Program-made: the position numbers and the translations under genes
Source: Riemerella anatipestifer
GTDB lineage: Bacteria; Bacteroidota; Bacteroidia; Flavobacteriales; Weeksellaceae
Length of the DNA: 64,000 nt
Direction: 5' to 3'
Assembly (NCBI RefSeq): GCF_009670965.2
Contig: NZ_CP073239.1
Span: forward strand, 2,031,204-2,095,203
Notes under the pieces: generated by a model
The model's input: only the letters and a program-made list of their open reading frames with translations
Databases searched by the model: none
What the model was told of the DNA's origin: nothing
Shown here: positions 56,939-64,000 of the stretch, piece by piece
Numbering within the stretch: position 1 is the first letter of the stretch
Layout: each line of letters opens with the position of its first letter

Positions 56939-59077
56939 CTATTTAATAAACCCTTTATCTTTTAACAAAGGTTTTAGGTCAGGAGTTCTACCTGTAAACT
57001 CTTTGTAAGCCTTATTAAGGTCTTTGGTATTTCCTACGGAAAGAATATATTTTCTGAAACGGTCGCCATTAGCACGAGTCATTCCTCCATTATTTTTAAT
57101 CCAATCCCAAGCATCAGAATTTAGCATATCACTCCACATATAGGCATAGTACCCAGCCGAATAACCACCACCCCAAATATGAGCAAAATAAGGCGAATGG
57201 TATCTAGGTGGAACTTGCTCTACCAATAGACCATATTTATTAAGGGCTTCTTTTTCAAAATCCAAAGCAGGCTTAAACTGCTCCTCACTAGTTACCGAAT
57301 GCCACGCCATATCCAACGTTGCTGCTGCTACCAACTCCGTTGTAGAGTAACCTTGATTAAAAGCAGACGCCTTTTTAATCTTATCAATTAAAGACTGTGG
57401 CATTGGCTGTTTCGTTTGATAGTGCAGTGCATAGTTTTTAAGTATTTCTGGCTCTAAGGCAAAAAACTCATTGATTTGAGAAGGAAACTCTACGAAATCT
57501 CTAGGCACATTAGTCCCCGAAAGGCTCACATAATCTTGGTCTGCAAACAAACCGTGCAAAGTGTGTCCAAACTCGTGGAACATCGTAGTTACATCATCAT
57601 AGCTAATCAGCGAAGGCTTACCTGGAGCTGGTTTTTGGTAATTAAATACATTTACAATCACTGGCTTTTGCCCTAAAGTTTTAGATTGCTCCACAAAATT
57701 ACTCATCCAAGCTCCCCCATTCTTGTTGTTACGAGTGTAGAAGTCTAAATAATAAAGCGCCATAGATTTGCCATCTCTATCAAATACTTCGTAAGCCACT
57801 ACATCTGGGTGGTAAACAGGTAAATCTTTTCTTTCCTTGAACGTAATTCCGTAGAATTTTTCAGCCGCATAGAAAACCCCTTTTTCCAAGACAGTGGTTA
57901 CCTCAAAATAAGGTTTGATTTCGTTTTCATCTAAATCATATTTGGCCTTTCTCACTTGCTCTGCATAGAAATTCCAATCCCAAGGTGCTAATTCAAACCC
58001 GCCTTTTTGTTCATCAATGATTTTTTGGATTTCACTCGCTTCTCTTTTTGCGGTTTCTACTGCTGGTTTTGCTAATTGAGCCAAAAGGTTCAGTGCCTCT
58101 TCTGGATTTTGAGCCATTTGGTCTTGAAGTTTCCACTCTGCAAAAGATTTTTTACCCAAAACTTGAGCTTTTTTCAGCCTTAATCTTGCCAATTTTTCTA
58201 TAATAGAACGAGTGTCATCAGCATTACCTTTTTCCGCTCTGTACCAAGAAGCCTTGAATAGTTTTTCTCTCGTTGCTCTGTTTTTTAAATTCTGCAATAG
58301 CGGTTGTTGGGTGGTATTTAATAATGATAAAAGATACTTCCCTTCGTGCCCTGCTTCCTTAGCTGCTTGTGCTGCGGCAGCTATCTCATCAGATGAAAGT
58401 CCATCTAGTTCTTTAACACTGTCTATAATTAGCGCTCCATTCTTTCTTGCATCTAATAGCTTATTAGAAAATTGTGTTGAAAGAGAGGCTAATTCTCCGT
58501 TAATTTTTTTAAGCTCTTCTTTTTTAGCGTCAGAAAGTCCAGCTCCTGCAATATCAAAGTTTTGTTTGTAATACTCTACTAACTTTTGGCTTTCGCTATT
58601 AAGCCCTCCCCTATTTTCGTACACTTTTTTGATACGCTCATAAAGTTTAGAGTTAAGGTAAATCTTATCCGAATGCGCCGAAAAAATTGGAGCGTACTCC
58701 TGCTGCAAGGCTTGTAGTTTATCGTTAGTATTAGACCCCGTTAAGTTATAAAAGAGAGATTGTGCTCTCTTGAGTACTTCACCGCTGTTTTCTAATGCTA
58801 ATACGGTATTTTCAAAAGTTGGAGCTTCTGTATTCTCACTGATTTTCTGTACTTCTAGCGCCTGTACTTTTAGACCATAATCAAAAGCAGGTTTAAAATG
58901 CTCATCTTTAATCTTATCAAATTCTGGAGCTTGATATTGTAGTTTAGATTTTTCTAAAAAAGGATTACCTGCAGGTACAGGAATATCCGCTGATGTTTTC
59001 GTTTTTTCCATAGTTGTACAAGCGACTGCCGATAGTCCTGCCGAACCGTAAAGCAATACTGATGCAATATTTTTCAT
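56939..59077 (-). CDS. M3-family oligopeptidase, envelope lipoprotein
   Basis: The 712-residue zinc peptidase has the catalytic motif MFHEFGHTLHGLF (HExxH) near residue 500 and the third ligand in EFPSQINEF. The N-terminus is a lipoprotein signal (GLSAVAC, Cys20). It resembles the oligopeptidase A/dipeptidyl carboxypeptidase branch and probably digests short peptides in the periplasm. Single gene, ending at a shared terminator. Confidence 0.93.
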   Translation of the reverse strand: MKNIASVLLYGSAGLSAVACTTMEKTKTSADIPVPAGNPFLEKSKLQYQAPEFDKIKDEHFKPAFDYGLKVQALEVQKISENTEAPTFENTVLALENSGEVLKRAQSLFYNLTGSNTNDKLQALQQEYAPIFSAHSDKIYLNSKLYERIKKVYENRGGLNSESQKLVEYYKQNFDIAGAGLSDAKKEELKKINGELASLSTQFSNKLLDARKNGALIIDSVKELDGLSSDEIAAAAQAAKEAGHEGKYLLSLLNTTQQPLLQNLKNRATREKLFKASWYRAEKGNADDTRSIIEKLARLRLKKAQVLGKKSFAEWKLQDQMAQNPEEALNLLAQLAKPAVETAKREASEIQKIIDEQKGGFELAPWDWNFYAEQVRKAKYDLDENEIKPYFEVTTVLEKGVFYAAEKFYGITFKERKDLPVYHPDVVAYEVFDRDGKSMALYYLDFYTRNNKNGGAWMSNFVEQSKTLGQKPVIVNVFNYQKPAPGKPSLISYDDVTTMFHEFGHTLHGLFADQDYVSLSGTNVPRDFVEFPSQINEFFALEPEILKNYALHYQTKQPMPQSLIDKIKKASAFNQGYSTTELVAAATLDMAWHSVTSEEQFKPALDFEKEALNKYGLLVEQVPPRYHSPYFAHIWGGGYSAGYYAYMWSDMLNSDAWDWIKNNGGMTRANGDRFRKYILSVGNTKDLNKAYKEFTGRTPDLKPLLKDKGFIK

Positions 59078-59237
59078 TGATTAAAATTTATAATTTATTC
59101 CGTAAAAGTAATAAAAATAGATGAGTTTCCGAGTATTACTCCGAATAAATTGTTAAACTAAAGGCTTTGTCTAACCTATTTTTAAGCATAATTTTTAGTA
59201 ACTTTGTCGTATTATTTTTTTCAACTTAGAATTGATT

Positions 59238-59525
59238 ATGCAAACTGTATATATAGATTTTTTTAATATTGGCGATGAGGAAGATTTCTACTCTCAATTA
59301 AAAGAAAAATTACCTCTTCCTGATTATTTCGGGAATAATCTAGACGCCCTCTACGATTCCATCAGTGGAGATATAGAACTCCCTCTACACCTAGAATTTG
59401 TAAATATGACCGTAGAACAACTAGAGGATTTTGAAGACCTCCTAACCACTCTTGAAGAGGCTGATGAGGAGATAGATGGATTTAGCTTTTCCTACTACCT
59501 TGAACAATACGAAGACGAAGATTAA
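59238..59525 (+). CDS. Barstar-like protein without an adjacent barnase
   Basis: The 95-residue acidic protein has the barstar pattern: YIDFFNIGDEEDFYSQLKEKLPLPDYFGNNLDALYDSISGDI, then PLHLEFVNM, then an acidic C-terminus. Barstar binds and blocks the RNase barnase. No RNase gene lies on either side, so it may be a free antitoxin or serve another RNase. The ATG at 59238 is used; a TTG lies 6 bp upstream. Its stop overlaps the stop of the convergent glycosyltransferase gene by 3 bp. Confidence 0.85.
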   Translation: MQTVYIDFFNIGDEEDFYSQLKEKLPLPDYFGNNLDALYDSISGDIELPLHLEFVNMTVEQLEDFEDLLTTLEEADEEIDGFSFSYYLEQYEDED

Positions 59526-60523
59526 AATCTATGAAAATGACTTGGGAATGCTTCTTTAGGGTCTTGTTTTAGAACATTCAGCTTTACCCAAGATTTAAGA
59601 AAGCCATAACCATACGAAAACATTTGCACATAGGTTGCCATAACTGCCATTGTAGCGATACTGATGTTTTTAGTCTTTATAAGTGCGTGCATCCAAACTA
59701 TAAAGGTATATAAACCGTAAAGCCCAAGTAATAAGCCATTATGCCAAATAACATAATGTAAAAATCCTATGATATACCCTATCAAAAACAAACTAGGAAA
59801 CCAAAAAGTAGGCTTTACATATTTAGGGTGTCTTTGGTTGAGAATGGGGCGAGCAATCCCAAACTGATAAACTTGTTTTGAGAATTTACCTAAATCGGTT
59901 CTGCGTTTATGATACACTCCAATGCTATCAAAAAAAGCCGTTTTATAGCCTGCCTCCCATAACGACATAGACAAGTCTGGGTCTTCTCCTATACGCATTT
60001 CTGAAAAACCTCCTACCTGCTCAAAAGCCGATTTTTTAACCCCCATATTAAAACTTCTCGGCTGAAATCTTGATACCGCTTTTTTGCTACCTCTAATCCC
60101 TCCTGTTGTAAAAACGGAAGTCATAGAGTAAGAAATGGCTTTCTGCATAAGGTTAAATCCTCTATGGGCTTTATCCGCTCCACCAAAGGCATCACAAGGC
60201 GTTTTGGAAATGTTATTTTTTATTTCTTCTATATAGTTACTTTCCACAATCACATCACTATCTACAAATACCAGCCAATCGCCTGTGGCACGCCTTGCAC
60301 CGTAGTTTCGCGTTAAACCAGGACCAGAGTTTTCTTTCCTAAAAAACTGAATGTTCAGCATTTCCTCAAATAATGCTATTGTAGGTCGTAAATCTACAGC
60401 CGAACCATCATCTACTACAATCACTTCAAACGCTTTATCCGTCTGACGAGATAAGGAATTTAACAATTCAAAAAGTTCGTCTTTCCTATTATAGATAGCA
60501 ATAATGATAGAAATACTAGGCAT
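59522..60523 (-). CDS. Glycosyltransferase family 2 protein with membrane helices
   Basis: The 333-residue protein has the GT2 fold: SIIIAIYNRKDELFELLNSL at the N-terminus, the VVDDGSAVDL segment, the DxD motif in FVDSDVIVE near residue 92, and EDPDLSMSLWEAGY near residue 180. Two hydrophobic stretches near residues 240-285 may anchor it in the membrane. It probably adds a sugar to an envelope glycan; the acceptor is unknown. The methyltransferase gene is upstream by 15 bp. Confidence 0.88.
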   Translation of the reverse strand: MPSISIIIAIYNRKDELFELLNSLSRQTDKAFEVIVVDDGSAVDLRPTIALFEEMLNIQFFRKENSGPGLTRNYGARRATGDWLVFVDSDVIVESNYIEEIKNNISKTPCDAFGGADKAHRGFNLMQKAISYSMTSVFTTGGIRGSKKAVSRFQPRSFNMGVKKSAFEQVGGFSEMRIGEDPDLSMSLWEAGYKTAFFDSIGVYHKRRTDLGKFSKQVYQFGIARPILNQRHPKYVKPTFWFPSLFLIGYIIGFLHYVIWHNGLLLGLYGLYTFIVWMHALIKTKNISIATMAVMATYVQMFSYGYGFLKSWVKLNVLKQDPKEAFPSHFHRF

Positions 60524-60538
60524 AGAAATAAAGGATAT

Positions 60539-61696
60539 TTAGTTTCGATTTTTGGCTTTTTTACTTCCTTCATACATTTCGTATTGCAGGAATCTGGTTT
60601 CCAATTTACCGTTATACAATTTTATTTTTCGGCTAGGTCTTAACCCCAACTTTTTAACCGCTTCTAAATCTGAACTGATAAGCCACGCCAAAGTATTAGG
60701 ATAATTTTGTTTAAAGGTATCTCCTATTTTTTTGTAAAATGCTTCATCATTGATGCTAATTCGCTCGTCATAAGGTGGATTAAATACCATTAAAAGCGGA
60801 AAATGCTCTTTTTCTGACTCAAAGAAATTTTGTTTCTTTAGTTCAATCACATCTTCCAGCTCTGCGGCTTCAATATTAGTTCTTGCTACAGCCAAAGCTT
60901 TTGGGTCTATATCGTAGCCTATGATTTTCCCTGTAAACTCTTTTATCCTATTGATTCTAAACTCTTTTATTTTAACAAAAAGTGCTTCATCGTAATTTCT
61001 CCAATTTTGGAATGCGAATTTTTTTCTAAAAAGTTGAGCTGGTAAATCCATTGCCAGCATAGCAGCTTCTATCAGTAATGTACCACTACCACACATAGGG
61101 TCTAAAAAATTACCTTTGCCGTCCCAACCTGCCAAATGTAGCATTCCAGATGCCAATACTTCGTTAATTGGTGCTACCCCTTGCTCCTTTCGGTAGCCTC
61201 TTTTAAAGAGAGGGTCGCCAGAAGAATCCAAAGAAATCGCCACCATATCTCTATCAATATGCAAGTGGAATTTAATGTCAGGATTTTTCGGAGCTACATC
61301 TGGGCGTTTATGATATTTATGCTGAAAGTAATCCACTATGGCGTCTTTCATCTTGAGAGTCATAAAATGGGAATGGGTAAACCTCTCCGAATGCACCGTC
61401 GCATCTATGGCAAAGGTTTGGCTCAAATTCATAAATTCGTCCCAAGGAAAACGAGATAATTTATCGTAAAACTTTTGCTCATTATAAGCCTTAAACTCCA
61501 AGATAGGTACTAAAACTTTAACTCCTGTACGCAAGGCATAGTTAATTTTATAGAGAAAACCCAAATCGCCTACGCAATTTACCGCTCTATTTTTAGTTTC
61601 AACCTCTCTCCCACCAAGCTTTTTTACCTCTTCCGTTAGGACTTCTTCTAATCCGTAAAAAGTTTTAATGCTTATCTTTAAATTATCCCAATTCAT
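60539..61696 (-). CDS. THUMP-domain class I RNA methyltransferase (RlmL-like)
   Basis: The 385-residue protein has an N-terminal THUMP-type RNA-binding domain (about residues 1-160) and a methyltransferase domain with the SAM site FLDPMCGSGTLLIEAAMLA near residue 200 and the catalytic FNPPYDERI near residue 307. It likely methylates a guanine N2 of 23S rRNA (position as for RlmL, unproven here). It lacks the second methyltransferase half of the enteric RlmKL fusion. Confidence 0.9.
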   Translation of the reverse strand: MNWDNLKISIKTFYGLEEVLTEEVKKLGGREVETKNRAVNCVGDLGFLYKINYALRTGVKVLVPILEFKAYNEQKFYDKLSRFPWDEFMNLSQTFAIDATVHSERFTHSHFMTLKMKDAIVDYFQHKYHKRPDVAPKNPDIKFHLHIDRDMVAISLDSSGDPLFKRGYRKEQGVAPINEVLASGMLHLAGWDGKGNFLDPMCGSGTLLIEAAMLAMDLPAQLFRKKFAFQNWRNYDEALFVKIKEFRINRIKEFTGKIIGYDIDPKALAVARTNIEAAELEDVIELKKQNFFESEKEHFPLLMVFNPPYDERISINDEAFYKKIGDTFKQNYPNTLAWLISSDLEAVKKLGLRPSRKIKLYNGKLETRFLQYEMYEGSKKAKNRN

Positions 61697-61875
61697 CTCT
61701 CTTAAAATATCTGTGCTACAAAGATACTAAAAGCGATTCTATTTGCTCAAAATTAAAAAGACTACAAACTAAAAATTGCCAAACTCACATAATTTAATAT
61801 TTTTTACTATATTAGTAAACTCATAAATTAAAATAGTAAGTAATTTTTTGATAATCTTATATAAAGTAAAAATAT
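61697..61875. promoter_or_regulatory. Divergent promoter region of the methyltransferase and acs genes
   Basis: An AT-rich gap of 179 bp between divergent genes. No exact TAnnTTTG box with a good spacer was found for either side, so the promoters are unassigned. Confidence 0.3.
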
Positions 61876-63786
61876 ATGAAAAATTATGTTATTGAAAATC
61901 TACCAGATTACTTTAAACAGTACAAAAAGTCTATAAAAAATCCTAAAAAGTTTTGGGACAAAATAGCCGACGAAAACTTTGTTTGGTATCAAAGATGGAG
62001 TAAAGTTGTAGAATATGATATGCATGAGGCTAAAATAAAATGGTTTAAAAATGCCAAACTCAACATTACCAAAAACTGTATCGACCGACATCTTGCCGAA
62101 AGAGGCGATAAAAATGCCATTATTTGGGAGCCGAACAATCCTGAGGAAGCTACTCAATACATCACCTACAACGATTTGTATGAGAGAGTAGGCAAAATGG
62201 CCAACGTACTGAGAGCCCAAGGCATACAGAAAGGAGATAGAGTCTGTATTTATCTACCTATGATTCCAGAATTAGCCGTTGCTATGTTAGCGTGTGCTAG
62301 GATAGGAGCCATACATTCGGTTATTTTTGCAGGGTTTTCAGCTTCTGCTATAGCCTCTAGAGTTAACGATTGTGAAGCCAAAATGATGATTTGTTCTGAT
62401 GGAAGTTATAGAGGTAATAAAGTTTTAGACCTTAAATCTATTGTTGATGAAGCTACAGAACAAACACCTTCCGTTGAAAAAATTCTTGTGGTTAAAAGGA
62501 CACATAACTCCATCAATATGAAAGAAGGAAGAGACCTTTGGCTAGAACCTCTGTATAACGCTGCTCCTGTAGACAATATTCCTCAAATTATGGATGCCGA
62601 AGATCCTCTTTTTATCCTTTACACTTCTGGTTCTACTGGTAAGCCTAAGGGTATGCTTCATACCTGTGCCGGTTATATGGTTTACTCGGCTTATACCTTT
62701 AAAAATGTATTTAACTACAAAGAAAACGACATCTATTGGTGTACCGCCGATATAGGTTGGATTACAGGACATTCCTATATTTTATATGGTCCTTTAGCTA
62801 ATGGGGCTACAACTGTCATTTTCGAAGGTGTACCTACCTATCCACAACCTGACCGATTTTGGGAAGTTATAGAAAAACATAAAGTTACTCAATTTTATAC
62901 TGCTCCCACCGCTATCCGTTCTTTGGCAAAGGAATCTTCGGACTGGGTAGAAAAACACGATTTATCTAGCTTAAGAGTAATTGGTTCCGTAGGTGAGCCT
63001 ATCAACGATGAAGCTTGGCATTGGTACAACGACCATGTAGGTAAGAAGAAATGCCCTATTGTAGACACTTGGTGGCAAACTGAAACAGGTGGAATTATGA
63101 TTGCTCCTATTCCTTTTATTACTCCTACTAAGCCTACTTATGCTACCTTACCTCTACCAGGCATACAACCTGTACTCATGGACGATAAAAGAAACGAAAT
63201 CACTGCAAACCAAGTTGATGGTAGTTTGTGTATTAGATTTCCTTGGCCAGGTATAGCACGAAGCATTTGGGGCGACCATGAGAGGTACAAACAAACCTAT
63301 TTTTCAGCTTTCCCAGGTAAATATTTTACTGGAGATGGAGCTTTAAGAGACGAGGTAGGCTATTACAGAATTACAGGGCGTGTAGATGATGTTATTATAG
63401 TATCTGGACATAACTTAGGTACTGCACCAATAGAAGATAGTATTAACATACACCCTGCCGTAGCAGAGTCAGCTATTGTTGGATACCCTCATGAAGTTAA
63501 GGGAAATGCTTTATACGGCTTTGTGATACTAAAAGATACTGGAGAAAGTAGAGATAAAGAAAATCTGAGAAGAGAAATCAATCACCTGATAGCAGATACC
63601 ATAGGTCCTATAGCTAAGTTAGATAAAATTCAGTTTGTATCTGCCTTACCTAAAACGAGAAGTGGAAAGATTATGCGTAGAATTTTAAGGAAAATAGCCG
63701 AAGGTGATTTTAGTAATTTTGGGGACACATCTACCCTATTAAATCCTGAAATTATAAATGAGATTAAAGACCAGCGTATTGATTAG
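61876..63786 (+). CDS. acs: Acetyl-CoA synthetase (acetate-CoA ligase)
   Basis: The 636-residue AMP-forming enzyme activates acetate. Seen: the core A3 motif YTSGSTGKPKGML near residue 250, WCTADIGWITGHSYILYGPL, VDTWWQTETGGIM near residue 400, the A7 TGDGALRD segment, the A8 RVDDVIIVSGHNLGTAPIE, and the A10 catalytic Lys in RSGKIMRRIL near residue 598. The length is typical of acs. Confidence 0.96.
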   Translation: MKNYVIENLPDYFKQYKKSIKNPKKFWDKIADENFVWYQRWSKVVEYDMHEAKIKWFKNAKLNITKNCIDRHLAERGDKNAIIWEPNNPEEATQYITYNDLYERVGKMANVLRAQGIQKGDRVCIYLPMIPELAVAMLACARIGAIHSVIFAGFSASAIASRVNDCEAKMMICSDGSYRGNKVLDLKSIVDEATEQTPSVEKILVVKRTHNSINMKEGRDLWLEPLYNAAPVDNIPQIMDAEDPLFILYTSGSTGKPKGMLHTCAGYMVYSAYTFKNVFNYKENDIYWCTADIGWITGHSYILYGPLANGATTVIFEGVPTYPQPDRFWEVIEKHKVTQFYTAPTAIRSLAKESSDWVEKHDLSSLRVIGSVGEPINDEAWHWYNDHVGKKKCPIVDTWWQTETGGIMIAPIPFITPTKPTYATLPLPGIQPVLMDDKRNEITANQVDGSLCIRFPWPGIARSIWGDHERYKQTYFSAFPGKYFTGDGALRDEVGYYRITGRVDDVIIVSGHNLGTAPIEDSINIHPAVAESAIVGYPHEVKGNALYGFVILKDTGESRDKENLRREINHLIADTIGPIAKLDKIQFVSALPKTRSGKIMRRILRKIAEGDFSNFGDTSTLLNPEIINEIKDQRID

Positions 63787-63819
63787 TCCATTTTCTAAAA
63801 ACTTTCAAAAGCTGAATAA

Positions 63820-64000
63820 ATGAAAAAACAGAACATAAAATTAGGATTAATTCTATTATGTTTGGGAATGATAGGGGTATTTTCAATTTTCACAATGGAA
63901 ATACCCTTACCTCCTGAAGTAGAAATAATACTACGGAAGAATTTTAGTCCACTACAAATAAAAATGCTTGCATTAGTAAACCCCACTATAATGCTCATTG
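63820..64000 (+). CDS. Membrane protein, N-terminal part (cut by window edge)
   Basis: A frame from the ATG at 63820 stays open to the window end. It begins MKKQNIKLGLILLCLGMIGV with one hydrophobic helix, then a TMEIPLPPEVEIILRKNFSP segment, and a second hydrophobic stretch starts at the edge. It resembles the N-terminus of CPBP-type intramembrane proteases from flavobacteria, but only weakly. It starts 34 bp after acs. Confidence 0.55.
   Translation, partial: MKKQNIKLGLILLCLGMIGVFSIFTMEIPLPPEVEIILRKNFSPLQIKMLALVNPTIMLI

Noticed and set aside
61181..61459. 92-residue plus-strand frame inside the RNA methyltransferase gene
   Set aside because: An antisense shadow of a clear conserved gene, with no start signal.

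Overview
The window looks like the chromosome of a low-GC member of Bacteroidota, class Flavobacteriia, probably the Riemerella/Chryseobacterium group (Weeksellaceae). This is inferred from gene content (flavobacterial acyl-CoA reductase, DUF4294 protein, menaquinone genes, flavobacterial-type S1) and from the repeated use of the Bacteroidota promoter form (TTG at -33, TAnnTTTG at -7). No rRNA is present. Most of the window is ordinary housekeeping: dgt, idi, gcvT, gpmI, fhs, rplS, era, mnmE, rpsA, lipB, menB, menA, acs, peroxiredoxin/thioredoxin genes, an RND metal-efflux operon and several peptidases. Convergent genes are often separated by clear hairpin terminators.

Layout. 1-16001: an edge-truncated acyl-CoA reductase gene, a Bax-inhibitor-like gene broken by one in-frame amber codon, a coiled-coil protein gene preceded by a 21-bp tandem array (cassette A), a class D beta-lactamase gene, then housekeeping genes ending in a TPR protein / outer-membrane barrel pair. 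16019-26529: tRNA-Arg(CCG) whose 3' end is the left attachment site of a 10.4-kb integrated element. The element runs tyrosine recombinase, Fic protein, unknown gene, excisionase-like HTH, antirepressor, divergent XRE repressor, small unknown genes, a replication initiator with iteron-like repeats inside its coding sequence, and a HigBA-type toxin-antitoxin pair beside the right attachment site. No relaxase and no virion gene is seen, so it resembles a phage satellite or a small integrative replicon. 26640-43452: core genes. 43596-51426: a metal-efflux and transport operon. 51555-55576: menaquinone genes, a metallo-hydrolase, a barrel protein and an unknown gene. 55796-56843: cassette B, a second 21-bp tandem array followed by a paralogue of the cassette A protein. 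56939-64000: oligopeptidase, orphan barstar, glycosyltransferase, RNA methyltransferase, acetyl-CoA synthetase and the start of a membrane protein.

The best candidate for something undescribed is the pair of matching cassettes A and B. Each has a non-coding array of about 10 to 12 units with a 20-21 bp period (two DNA turns), directly upstream of a single gene for the same helical, charge-rich protein family. The two arrays share period and position but not unit sequence, and both genes look richer in GC than their surroundings. The second candidate is the integrated element, which shows lambda-like arm sites at both ends, a probable origin inside the initiator gene, and several sets of regularly spaced operators or iterons.
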